The notes beneath the pieces were generated by a model. That model was not told where the DNA came from and made no database searches. It was given only the letters and a program-made list of their open reading frames with translations. From contig OZ020592.1 of assembly GCA_963971535.1 (NCBI GenBank), positions 123,152,304 to 123,216,303 of the forward strand: a stretch of 64,000 nt of DNA, written 5' to 3'. Both the position numbers and the translations under genes were made by a program. Shown here in pieces: positions 35,574 to 45,965 of the stretch. Numbering within the stretch: position 1 is the stretch's first letter; every line of letters starts with the position of its first letter. The DNA is from Notolepis coatsorum. Its lineage: Eukaryota; Chordata; Actinopteri; Aulopiformes; Paralepididae.

Positions 35574-35930
35574 CATGTTACTATCACAAGATAGCGACTT
35601 AACAATAACAACAGGTAATGTTTTGTATTCTTTCTGGTCGTCACGAGACCGCGATCAAACTTACTGTATCAACTTCAGGCTTCAGCCACCTTCTCTTCTC
35701 TTTGGGAGGAAAGCCGTAATAAGATACTGTTTTGTTGACATCGTTGAACGTTTATTGCAACACGGAACACAGAACTAACTGACTACCGCGGCGCGACAAC
35801 CAGGAAACACAGCAGCCTAGCGTCAACACAGCGGCCTCTGCCGCGGGGCATGGCCGCGCCTGGTCACATGGCCGTCGCGGCCAATCAGGCCTACCCCGGA
35901 AGTAGGAACGGTGGTGGAACAGCTACAGGC
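35574..35930 (-). repeat. Right inverted arm, outer part
   Basis: Reverse complement of 21979-22340: ends CTACCCCGGAAGTAGGAACG..GCTACAGGC. Includes a CGTTTATTGCAACACGG stretch, i.e. AATAAACG in the other sense. Confidence 0.85.
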
Positions 35931-36440
35931 TGCCTGGCCATGGCCAGGAGAGAAGTGGGGAGAGACCGGGAGATTGACTGACACACTCTGGCCTGTTGTT
36001 CTATTTGAGCGTCAATCCCCCATTCCCCGGCCACCAGATGTAACAACGAGCCACAGCTTTCATTTTAACTACTCCTGGGTGGCCTGCATGCAGCTCCTGT
36101 AGCAATTGGGGTATTCATTTTGGAGGCACAATCACCCGATTTCCCCACAACAAACACCCCTGTACCACTGAGAGCTCATCTCTTCTTGTGTAATATGGAG
36201 TCAGTGCACTGTCCTGCTCTTGCGCCACAGGAAAGTGACCTGACAAACTCATGTCCATCACCTGAGCGAGCACTGGATCATACCTTGTTTCATTACGAAT
36301 GTCAGTGCTGCATACTGGCAGCGATTCAAGGTGATGTATCAGTACGGTATCCACTGAACCTGGTTTGTCCTTATGCTCAACCGGCAGTGGTAGGCGTGAG
36401 AGGCCGTCTGCATTGCCATGTTCCGCCGCCCCCCTGTACT
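35931..36440 (-). pseudogene. Gypsy RNase H end and integrase N-terminus
   Basis: Minus-strand frame with NADGLSRLPL (end of RNase H connection, ~36400), the 79-residue frame 36354-36115 with GCLLWGNRVIVPPK, and, in another frame, HAGHPGVVKMKAVARCYIWW carrying the integrase zinc-binding His residues. A stop follows the VPPK segment, so it is not translatable in one frame. Confidence 0.8.
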
Positions 36441-37157
36441 GAATCTGTTACGATTAGGCATGACAGAAGAACCCAATATGCGGATTGACAGGAGGAAGGA
36501 GACGATGGTTGCTCTTCTCAACGTGGTGTTCTTTTAACCTGTTCCCCCCCGCGGGGTCGGTACCGACCCCGTTTGACATTATGATCATATAGGCATATTT
36601 TTATGAGTGATGGAAATAATTTGCGATTTTAAAATCAAACGTTTTCAAGTATTAACATCACTAACATGTCACAAAAGCATGCAGAATGTATATTATCATC
36701 AAAACGTTAGTTTAGCAATAGGTTAAAGGTGTCATAATATGGTTTTACCTTCTCGTTTTGCTGAACTATAATCCGCGACGGCGACCATTTTGAAAATGTT
36801 GAAAAATACGGAAATTTTGTTTTTCTGCAGCCATTTTGTCGAGGGCATGCATAGCTGTGGATTAGCGTTGACATTTTTCCGAACTACATTTCCCTTCAAG
36901 TTCTATGGGGGTTCAAAGTTCAGAGTTGAATTATGAATATGAATAACTATAATAATTTGCGATAATAAGCCACAAAAGGTAACGATTTGACAAATATTGA
37001 ATTGCAGTTAGTTTCTCCTCCCTATTGTTAGCATGTAGGAACAATTAGATCTGAAATTTGTTTCAAAATGGTTGCACTGTGAGGAAAATAAAAAACTACA
37101 GTAAATTACAGTAGATATCATTATCTGTTATTATGTACGCCTGGTGATACTAAATCC

Positions 37158-37540
37158 AAATTGAGCCCCCCTCCAATTGTGCGTTCAGCTGAACGTGTCA
37201 CTCTTTGTAGTCTGCTTCGGTCTTGTGCAGTGCTATTCCCAAACCAGGAGGTGATGTTGCCAGTCAGGATGCTCTCTATTGTACATGAGTAGAAGTTCTT
37301 AAGGATCTTCTGACTGACTTGGAACTTCCTTAGGCGCCTGAGGAAGTAGAGGCGTTGTCGTGCCTTCTTCACAACACTGTCAATGTGTGTGGTCCATGTC
37401 AAGTCCTCGGATATGTAGGCTCCGAGGTACTTAAAGCTGTTCACTCTCTCAACTGGTGCCCCGTCGATGCTGAGGGGGCTGTAGTTCCGTTTGTATATCT
37501 GCGTGGCATGATGGATTTTGGTCTAAAATTAAGAATATCA
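37158..37540 (-). pseudogene. Rex1/CR1-like LINE RT C-terminal fragment
   Basis: 107-residue minus frame beginning MNSFKYLGAYISEDLTWTTH and containing SILTGNITSWFGN, closely parallel to the segment in the LINE at 45966-47564. No catalytic motif included. Confidence 0.75.
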
Positions 37541-37920
37541 CATAGTTTTAGTGATCAAATGCAAGAATGCAATGTACAATAACAATAAAATACAATAAAG
37601 TAATATATATAGTTAATAATTATAAGTTGGGGCAACTTAACAAAGAGAATATCTGGCACAACTTAACCCAGGCCCTTTGGCACAAATCACCCCAAGCCTA
37701 CCATTTTGAAAAAAATGCATTCCCCAGCTGTTTTGAGCTAGCATCATGCTAACTGTATAGACTCATGGTGTAGCTTACTAAAGCACTAAAACATGTGTGA
37801 ACTGTTTATAAAGTTGTCTATAATTGTTCAAACACAGCAATCAAAAAACCTTGATCATACAAATTTTACTTTGGAGGGCAAAAAACTGTTTTTTGAACTT
37901 AAATGTGCTTAATGAAGCTT

Positions 37921-38165
37921 CTAATGAAGCTTCTATCCCCAGGCCATCAGGCTGCTAAACGAACAATAAACACTATGCAACAACCATCAAATGCACACAG
38001 CACACACACCCACACGCACACACTCACTTAAACAAACAACACACTGCAGCACCCACTCTCCACACTTTAGATCACACAAACACACTTTATATTTATTGAT
38101 AAAGGATTTGCACTACAACTCGTACACCTACTGTAAATTGTACCTAAATTGCACCTCATCCCATT
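37921..38165 (+). mobile_element. LINE 3' region, plus strand
   Basis: CCCCAGGCCATCAGGCTGCT through CTGTAAATTGTACCTAAATT is the reverse complement of 57525-57756, so both derive from one Rex1-like 3' UTR. Confidence 0.7.
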
Positions 38166-39207
38166 TCTCCCTTCTCTGCAGGTTGAGTGAAATGGATGCC
38201 TCTTCAAAAATATGTTGTCACATGACCAACTTCTTCTATGGTTTTCTAGATAACAGGGGTGGAACTACATGCCCCTTGGCACTACTCACCCCACTCTCCC
38301 CTATATATATAAATGTGCGAATTGGCTATAATAAGGTAATGTATAAGCATATATTCTATATTCTATAATAATATTTCAAATTGCATTGGTCCGGATGGGA
38401 GAATTCAGTACTGTATATACAGAACCTTCGGTTTTATCATCTTCCCTTTATTAATTTCCTTAGATTTTTTGTACACATGATCTCAAGAGGGTACTGAACG
38501 AGGTCCATAGATGAGGTCACTGAGGTCCATAGATGTACCTAGATACCAAGAATATGCAAATAGCCCTTGTAGACGTGGAGCAATATTCCATTTACCTAGG
38601 TATACATTTTATGCAGATTTTCACCTGGGGTGGAACAATCAGAACTCAGGAGCAAGGCAGGGATATATACAGATACAAAACAAAGGGCACTGCAGCACTG
38701 GTGCTAATTACAAACATGGACTGAGATACGAAAAAAAGATGAGCAAAACAGAAAACTAATAAAACGTACTAAGGCTTAACAACAGCAGGGTAAGGCAGAC
38801 GACAGCAATGTACAAACAGGAACGGGAACACGGAGGTATGACGCCACACAGGAAGTGGGAACAGGACACTCTAATATACCCAGACTAATTACAATGATTA
38901 CTAATGATAAACAGCTGGGGGAAGAAGGGACTAGAACTAATACAATACAACAATACTGGAACAAGGAGTAGGCTAAATACAAAAACACAGAATAAGAATG
39001 CCAACACAGAAAACACCTAAACAGACAACACTTGTAACATAGACACTAATTGCCACAGTATAATGTTATTAATGTGACCAAGCAAGATCACTGTTGACTG
39101 CATCGTCTGCAGGTGACCGCTAGATGGTGGCATTACACAACTGTCAACTCCTTGCCTGGGGCATTCTCTCTCCCAGACATGAGCTGATCTGGGAGCGTGA
39201 CAGAATC

Positions 39208-40317
39208 GTGTAGTTGTGAGCAGCTAATATTAGGGCCCATCGCTGTAGTCTTGCAGCCGCCATCGATGGGATAGCTTTACTGGGGCTCAATATTGTAGTC
39301 AGGGGCCTGTGGTCTGTGAGCAGGGTAAAATGGCGCCCGTAGAAATAGGCATGGAACTTGCGCACGCCAATCATTTTGCTCCGCTTTATTCAACGTCCTG
39401 GAATCAAACGCTAGGGGCCTCTCCTGACCCCCCGGCATCACATGCGAAATCACCGTGCCCACGAAATAGGGCGAGGCGTCACATGCCAGTATGATTGGCA
39501 GTTGGGGATTGTAATGTGTCAATACCCTCTCCGAGAGCAGTTGATCCTTAGCTGAGCAGAATGCCTTCCCACACTCCACACAAAAAACAGTGCACATTGG
39601 GAAGCCCCTGAAGCACTTGATCCATAATACGCTGAAAGATAGAGGGCGCTGACGTTATGCCGAAAGGCAGTCGGTTATAGCAGAACATCCCCTTGTGCAT
39701 TGTGATGGTGAGATATTTGCGGGAACTCTCCTGCACCGGCACCTGCAAGTATGCATGAGCAAGATCTAGTTTGCTGAACCGCTGCCCCCCCGCTTGGGAA
39801 GCAAACATCCTCTATCCGGGGTATTGGATAATGTTCAGCACAGATGGCCGGGTTTAAAGTAACTTTAAAATCCCTGCAGATGCGCACACTCCCATTCTTC
39901 TTAGTGATAGGCACAATGGGGGTCGCCCATTCACTGAACTGCACAGGCAAAATCACATTTAGCAGTTGCAGGCGCTCTAACTCAGCGTCCACCTTTGGCC
40001 TGAGTGCATAGGAAACCACCCGGGCCTGACAGAACTTCGGCTGATGTTCTGGCTTGAGTGTCAGAGCTACTTCAAAGCCCTTCAATGTCCCCAGTTCGTC
40101 CTTAAATACATTGGCATGCCCCTTTAACACTGCTTCCAGCGTGTTTCCCTGCATGCGTTGTCCAGATCTAACTGTTTTTATGGCTCTCCAGTCCAGTCTC
40201 ACTCTTCTCAGCCACTCACGGCCGAATAAGGGGGGTGCATCACCTTTCACCACATATAGTGGGAGCAGTACTTTTTCTCTGTTCATTTGAACCTTTGTAG
40301 TGGAATATATACATTAG
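39208..40317 (-). pseudogene. Gypsy RT and RNase H, with deletions
   Basis: Frame 40286-39675 has the post-protease segment and RT fingers (PLFGREWLRRVRLDW; TPIVPITKKNGSVRIC). A frameshift leads to 39808-39548 with motif A FSKLDLAHAYLQV and motif B LPFGITSAPSIFQRIM. The YxDD box is missing: sequence jumps from GLPNVHCFL to the RNase H side (AFCSAKDQLLSERVLTHY). RNase H frame 39597-39277 keeps LACDASP and TLNKAEQN, then loses the YAQ-E segment by another deletion; FTLLTDHRPL remains. Catalytically dead. Confidence 0.88.
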
Positions 40318-40502
40318 AGGTCTTATATGTTTATGTAATAATATAGGATAAGATAAGATAGTCCTTTGTTGATCCCCTTACAGTGATATGTGGCTGTGCT
40401 GGTGTCCTCGGGACCTGCATCTGTGACACTGGCTCTGAGAATAGAACAGGGTGGCAGGAAGTGCACCGGATCCCAGTCACAATGGCTCGTTGGTCTTACA
40501 AA

Positions 40503-40681
40503 CACACACATATACACTTTACGCACACTCTTTTACACACACATACACACACACACACACACGCACACACATAGACACACACACCCACACACAAATAGAC
40601 ACACACCCATACACTTTATATATACTTTGACCAGTTATGTAATTAACAAGAAACATCAGAGAGACATTAAGACGCCAGTAG

Positions 40682-40724
<43 letters not shown>

Positions 40725-40820
40725 CACATAGACACACACATAGACACACACACACATAGACACACACATAGACACACACACACACACACACACATAGACG
40801 TACACACACACGTTGACATA
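40503..40820. repeat. (CA)n microsatellite cluster
   Basis: ACACAC tracts broken by ATAGAC and short non-repeat sequence; a further (CA)n lies at 41048-41100. Confidence 0.93.
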
Positions 40821-41109
40821 CGGTCGTTTGCACCATATGCCGGTAGGCCTCTGATCAGCTATATGTGGGAACGGAGGGAGGCCTGTAGGATACTATAATA
40901 CTGTAGGGCTATAATTATGAACTATGCTATATTTGAGTAAATGGACCCACTGTGTGAACTAAGGTGCAAATCACTAGAGGAGACAGTTTGTCTCAGTTGG
41001 ATTTGATAACTACAATAGGAGGATATATTACATAACAGTAGCGCTAGCACACACACCTTCACACGCACGCACATATATACGCACGCACACACACACACAT
41101 GAATTCACT

Positions 41110-41480
41110 TGCCACACACCAGCATAAGTCATTTGCACGCATTTTGTGCCCATTTTGGTAAACAACTTAAACACGTCAGTCTGACGCATGTCTGACGTAG
41201 GTTTGGGGTATAAAAGTACACTGCTAGTTTAGGAATATAGGATTTTTGGTTGTCTGATGTCATTGATGATTTTGTCTTGCATTAAACCAAGTCCTCCTCC
41301 TTACAATTGAGTCGTGTGTTCTGACGTCTCCTTTAAACAATAAGCTATAAACAGACAGCTCTTATCTACTATATATTGGCGACCACGAAGGTTGAATTAG
41401 CACTTGAAGGACTCGGGACCGTGAGACAAAAAAGACAGCGGCTAGCAAAAATAAACAAACAGAAGGTGAGATTTCTCTAA
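41110..41480 (+). repeat. Retrovirus-like LTR and primer site
   Basis: GGGGTATAAAAGTAC (TATA box, ~41206) and TTGCATTAAACC (possible poly(A) signal, ~41277) are followed by TGGCGACCACGAAGG at ~41387, which has the form of a primer-binding site right after an LTR. Downstream CAGAAGGTGAGA (~41460) looks like a splice donor. The 5' boundary of the LTR is not resolved. Confidence 0.55.
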
Positions 41481-42023
41481 ATTTACTTTAAAATGCTGTG
41501 TTTTTGTCTGACGGACCGATACTGGAAAGCTGTTTTTTCAAAATAACCTAAGAAAAATTGAGATGGGAGACTGGATTCAATTGTGAATAATTAAATGCTG
41601 TGTTCTTTTCTTTTTTCTTTCTTTCTTTCTAAAAGGCTAGAAATGTTTTCTTTTTCTGTTTTTTGTTGTTGTTGGACAGTAATTATCTGTGGAATCAGTG
41701 ATATGAAATATACCAAGCATTATGACCCTATTATAGTTACAGAAATGCAGGAAGTGGGACTGTGAGGTGACTGGGCATAGGGCCAATAGCTGTTTTTCAA
41801 TTGTGTGGGAGAGCAGGAAGAGAGTCTGTGACTCTCCAAAAAACTGCATGCAGACACAGACAAGTATTATGGTTGTAAAAAGAGCATGAAATCATGGTTT
41901 TATCTTTTGAACAAAAGTTGCTTGTCAGACAAAATGTGTTGTTGTTTGTGCTACAGGGGCTGGTTGGTTCAAAGAGACACAGACAAGTGTTATAGTTGTG
42001 TTTTATTTTGTTTAAGGAAAAAG

Positions 42024-42240
42024 CTGAGTGTCTTGTGATAAGACTGAGTTGTTTATATAAGTTGTCTCTTTGAGGAGGCTGAGTTGTCTCTTTGAGGAGG
42101 CTGAGTGTCTTGTGATAAGACTGAGTTGTTTATGTGAGTTGTCTCTTTGAGGAGGCTGAGTGTCTTGTGATAAGACTGAGTTGTTTATAGGAGTTGTCTC
42201 TTTGAGGAGGCTGAGTGTGCTGTTGGAAGAGACAGTTCGT
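42024..42240. repeat. ~55-bp tandem repeat in leader
   Basis: CTGAGTGTCTTGTGATAAGA recurs at 42024, 42101 and 42156; each copy contains GAGTTGTCTCTTTGAGGAGG. Confidence 0.85.
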
Positions 42241-42302
42241 TGTTTATTTGTGAAACAAGAGCGTTTTGTGCAGAGGTAACGAGTTGACAAGTGATTTAAG
42301 TG

Positions 42303-42611
42303 ATTAAGTACTTTTCCTCTGGGGAGATCTTGTGAGATCTAGCCCTGGAAAGAGGGAAGGAGAAGATCTGTGTTTTGACAGAGGTAACAATGACTTTGTC
42401 CGTTAGCACATATTAAGTACTTTTCCTCTGGGGAGATCTTGTGAGATCTAGCCCTGGAAAGAGGGAAGGAGAAGATCTGTGTTTTGACAGAGGTAACAAT
42501 GACTTTGTCCGTTAGCACATATTAAGTACTTTTCCTCTGGGGAGATCTTGTGAGATCTAGCCCTGGAAAGAGGGAAGGAGAAGATCTGTGTTTTGACAGA
42601 GGTAACGAGTT
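42303..42611. repeat. 109-bp tandem repeat, 2.8 copies
   Basis: ATTAAGTACTTTTCCTCTGG starts at 42303, 42412 and 42521, an exact 109-bp period, each followed by AGATCTTGTGAGATCTAGCC (itself a short inverted repeat). Copies are virtually identical. Confidence 0.93.
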
Positions 42612-43495
42612 GACTCTGTGTGTGTTTTAGTGATTTTGTTTTATTTTTGGAATTCCCTTTTTTCTCTTTTTTCGAAGCCATAAGGCTGTGCGCGCGGATG
42701 TAAGAGAGAGCGAGGCAGTAGGTGTGTGAGGGACAGAGGCGGATCTCAAGTGAGCTGAGTTTCTAAAAACAAACAGACAATATCTAGAGGGCGGAGCCTC
42801 ACGACTCACAAAAGTGGGGGCCACGAGGTCTGTGACTCTTTTCGAAAGCACCAAGTTACAGACAGACAATACAATACATGTTTTCTAGTTCTGGTACAGG
42901 TTAATAAGATATATTTGTGATTCAAAGTGAAATGAATTAATCATTGTTTTTGTTTTTTTCCTTTTTCTCTTTCTTTCCTTTTCCAACAAACGAAAACAAC
43001 GAACCAAAACAACCATCAACCATGCAATGAGAGGTGATGACACAGAAGGAGATTTCAAATAGCAGGTTGTATAAATTGGTCAAACGTACGGATCAGCTAC
43101 CCTCCAGAAGTGTCCTCTAATCTCATTGCATGCAAATAGTTGATTTATATTATGGTCATTTGATTGATTGTTTGTATAATCATTGTACCCAACACATGAA
43201 ATAAGTGGGCAGATTGAGATAATTAGACTATAATGTGACATGACACTGTGTGTCTTGTCAATCATAAATAAATAAATAAATTCCTTATTAAGGAAGTTGT
43301 GTTTTCCCCCAAAAACTGTATTCACTGTATAAGTCAAGGCATCTATCTATGGCGGATCTATAGCCGGCAGTAGTCGATGAATAGTAGTATATGAGGGACA
43401 TATTTGTGACAGAGCAGATCATATAGATTGGGAACTGCAGGCAGATAAGGAGCATTCAAAGGATATCTATAAATATTCAAATAAAAAATATATCT

Positions 43496-43860
43496 GTGAA
43501 CTACCAATACATTTATTTTACGAGTAGAAAAATGGGAGACATTTCTGTAGAACAAAAAGTGGAACTAAGACTAAAATTGAGAAGAATAGATGAATCTCCA
43601 CTATTTCCACAAATTGACAAGGTTTTTGGGACAGGAGACAAAGACGTCCAAAATAGAGCTGAGACTGAGAAAAGGGAGGATGAGTGGGTAGTTTTGGGTG
43701 TGGTCGTGTCGGACCTAGTGTTTGAACCCACAGATGGAGACCCTGGTATGTCACAAGAGAGAGAGGATGTTGAGAATCTAAACTTGTATAAAGTAAGCGA
43801 ACCACAGCGTTCCCTCATTGGTCAACAATCAATGAAGCAGGATCGCAAGGATTGTAAGCA
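43496..43860 (+). CDS. Short acidic ORF downstream of retroviral leader
   Basis: Open frame whose likely start is the internal MGDISVEQKVELRLK (~43531). The product is charged (KREDEW, DDP-like acidic patches) with no recognised motif. Its position after an LTR, primer site and long leader suggests a truncated gag N-terminus. After ~43860 the sequence becomes that of hAT copy 3, so it is 3'-truncated. Function is not assigned. Confidence 0.35.
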
Positions 43861-44178
43861 ACAGACTTGTCTGTCTGTGTCTGCCCTTCTCTATCGCCAA
43901 ACCATGGTCACTCAGTCTGTACCTTGTCAGATTCTTTCTTAGATTCGTATCAGTTACTGTGCTGAGGTAGTCTGCCACAGTATACTGTCTGTTTAGGGCC
44001 AAATATGTTTTTATTTGTGTTGTGATTGTGTGAGTTGATTCCAATACGTAATGTATTTATCTTTTTCTTTGGTTATAATTTGGTTAGGTCTAATCTTCTG
44101 AGGCTGGCTAGGGTTTGTGATGTCAGAGTGTGAGATGTCAGCCAGTTTCATTATGAGTTGACAAAAGGGGCTCTTTGT

Positions 44179-44261
<83 letters not shown>

Positions 44262-44437
44262 TCTATATGTTGACTGTATCATGCCCAGCCTCGGGCAGCG
44301 CTATTATTTAAGAATATGTTGACTGTATGCCCAGCCTCGGGCAGCGCTATTATTTAAGAATATGTTGACTGTATAAAAAAATAAAAAATAAAAAAAATAA
44401 AATATTATTATATTGATTTTTTATTTTATTTTTTACC

Positions 44438-44468
<31 letters not shown>

Positions 44469-44518
44469 CTTGCGTTTAAATCTCGCACAGGGCCTCGCAT
44501 TTCTCCCAGGCGGCCCTG
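43861..44518. mobile_element. hAT element, TIR CAGGGCCGCC, copy 3 (right part only)
   Basis: Collinear with the right end of 15911-18530: TCTGTACCTTGTCA.., CTGTTTAGGGCCAAATA, (CT)n 44181-44258, two tandem copies of CAGCCTCGGGCAGCGC-TATTATTTAAGAATATG (44285-44372), a 27-base G run (44442-44468) and terminal GGCGGCCCTG. The matching left TIR is absent. Confidence 0.8.
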
Positions 44519-44640
44519 GGTGCAGGCGAAATTGACTGAACTTTTCACTATACATTTTCTCTGACATAAGTGAAACGGCTGCCCCTGTGTCTAGCTCCAT
44601 GTCAATCATTTGCCCCTCCACTTTTGGCCTGACCCAGATT
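44519..44640 (-). pseudogene. Gypsy protease, 3' truncated by insertion
   Basis: Minus-strand MEGQMIDMELDTGAAVSLMS with the retropepsin DTGA signature, in the same frame as gag but separated from it by a TAG codon at 44664-44666. The protein is cut by the composite insertion 20 residues after the active site. Confidence 0.85.
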
Positions 44641-44666
44641 ACTGATGAGGCTGAACTGCCCTGCTA

Positions 44667-45515
44667 AGATATATCATCTGCTGCATCCACCCTGTGCAGG
44701 GTTAATTCCACATCTGAATCAGACTCCGTATCGCTCTGCTTCGCCCTGGTGTTCATCTTATTTATCCGCCTTTTTGACCTTTCTCCCACTCTGTCTCTTT
44801 GCTCCCACCTTGTGTTACTTGCTGCTTTATTTTCCTGCTTGCTCTCTCTGCATGTACGTGCAATGTAGCCCCTCTTACCGCAACGGTGACAGGTCTGGTC
44901 CTTGTAGAAGCAGTCACTCTCCATATGGTTGGTCCTTCCACACCGGGTGCATTTTCTCCCAGGTGTAGACGAAAGAGACATTGCATTCACCTTTACGGAG
45001 CTGCTGAGTTGTTGGGCCTCCCTCGCCACCGTTTCCATAGCAACGGCGATTTCCACTGCTTTGTGATAGGTGAGGGCATTCTTGGTCAATAGTCTCTTCT
45101 GTATGGACTCGCTGATGAGACCATACACAAACCAGTCCCGCAAAGCCTCTGATAGGTACACGCCAAACTCGCAGGGCTCCGACAGCTTTTTCAAATCTGC
45201 AATATACTGGCCGATTGTCTCCCCCTCTGATTGATGTCTTTTATGGAAACGGAATCTTTCCGCAATCACAATGGGCTTGGGAGAAAAATGGGCTTGCAAT
45301 ACTCGCACAGTCTCAGCATAATTTATATCCCCTGGTTTATCCGGAGCAATTAAGCTGCGCAGTAATCCGTATGTTGTTGACCCTATTAGACTCAAAAACA
45401 CCGGGTGCCTCTTCTCATTGGAAATGTCATTTGCAGCCACAAAATGTTCAAACTGTTCCACATAAGTCGCCCACTGCTCCGTCGATTAATCAAAAGACAT
45501 GTCCGATGATCCCAG
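44667..45515 (-). pseudogene. Gypsy gag with two CCHC zinc knuckles
   Basis: The 265-residue frame from 45461 starts MEQFEHFVAAND and contains the capsid-like ALRDWFVYGL segment, then knuckles CTRCGRTNHMESDC and CHRCGKRGYIARTC. Homology to related gags extends upstream through an in-frame TAA at 45486-45488 (frame ..MSFD stop STEQWATYVEQF). The frame ends at TAG 44664-44666 before protease; this could be a suppressible stop or a CAG-to-TAG mutation. Confidence 0.85.
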
Positions 45516-45654
45516 CCATCTCTCTGCGTAATTGTCCCGTAGATATGCCGACGTTAGCTCCGTCGCTAGCCAGCGCTAACGTGGATTCCTCGTCAACCCG
45601 TTCCGTCATAAGCTTGCGTTAGCGTGGATTCTCTTCAACCAGTGCCGTCACTGG

Positions 45655-45677
45655 ATGAAACGTACTCGTCGCCAATT
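45655..45677 (-). other. Gypsy primer-binding region
   Basis: In element sense the 5' LTR ends ..ATATATAATA and is followed by AATTGGCGACGAGTACG, i.e. a TGGCGACGAG-type primer site. The priming tRNA is not identified. Confidence 0.6.
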
Positions 45678-45893
45678 TATTATATATGTGATCCCGGACC
45701 ATGGTAGCATATTAATCACACGGAATACGTTGTTCACAAGCACCACAGACCATGGCTGTAGCTAGCTTTATTGCCATAACAACAACGCCCAAAGCGGCCT
45801 GAGCTGTCACCTTAAGAAGTGCTCGCCCTCCCCCTAGAGGGCAGGAGTAGGAATGGTGAGGTAGTCAAAACACCCACAGCCACATACATCACA
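45678..45893 (-). repeat. 5' LTR of Gypsy element
   Basis: 216 bp, starts TATTATATATGTGATCCCGG and ends CACATACATCACA on the plus strand; adjacent GAATC matches the left flank of the 3' LTR. Confidence 0.92.
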
Positions 45894-45965
45894 GAATCGA
45901 ATCGAATAGAATCGTGGTCAAATGAAGAGATTTCATGATGCATTGAATCGTTGCCTGAATAATCG

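Larger units (their letters stand above)
21979..35930. mobile_element. Composite insertion with ~1-kb inverted arms
   Basis: The insert interrupts integrase just before the conserved PWQRIHVDFAGP segment, so excision restores a plausible frame. Left arm 21979-22966 and right arm (32357-32959 plus 35574-35930) are inverted copies from GCCTGTAGCTGTTCC inward through GGTAGGCCTGATTGG to CCAATGGCAAAG. The flanks give an imperfect 8-bp repeat (GGCTGGCC, GCCTGGCC). Remnants of a DDE_4-type transposase are inside, so a PIF/Harbinger or ISL2EU-like DNA transposon is the likeliest origin. Numerous later insertions fill it. Confidence 0.6.
36446..39202. mobile_element. LTR-type insertion in Gypsy RNase H
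   Basis: Starts TGTTACGATTAGGC and ends AGCGTGACA, TG..CA style, with 5-bp duplication GAATC (36441-36445, 39203-39207). Its removal rejoins the RNase H frame from AAHNYTI to the NADGLSRLPL side. Ends resemble an LTR related to 25779-26321 (both begin TGTTACGATTAG). It is itself disrupted: 36535-38630 contains a TTAACCTGTTCCCCCCCGCG start typical of piggyBac-like ends plus LINE debris. Confidence 0.6.
40318..44518. mobile_element. Composite insertion between Gypsy protease and RT
   Basis: Gypsy protease stops at 44519 and the RT polyprotein resumes at ~40317. In between are a GATAAGATAAGATA-tailed non-LTR end (40345-40380), CA repeats, a retrovirus-like LTR with leader (~41110-43860) and the right end of a hAT element at 44518. 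No single pair of matching termini encloses the block. Confidence 0.6.
20214..45893 (-). mobile_element. Ty3/Gypsy retrotransposon expanded by insertions
   Basis: Minus-strand Gypsy element in the order gag (45461), protease, RT, RNase H, integrase (21023), bounded by 216-bp LTRs and a 5-bp target duplication GAATC (20209-20213, 45894-45898). The LTRs differ at four of 216 positions, all transitions. A span of 25.7 kb instead of the ~5 kb expected for the family is due to at least four insertions. RT and RNase H also carry internal deletions, so the element is dead. Confidence 0.9.
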
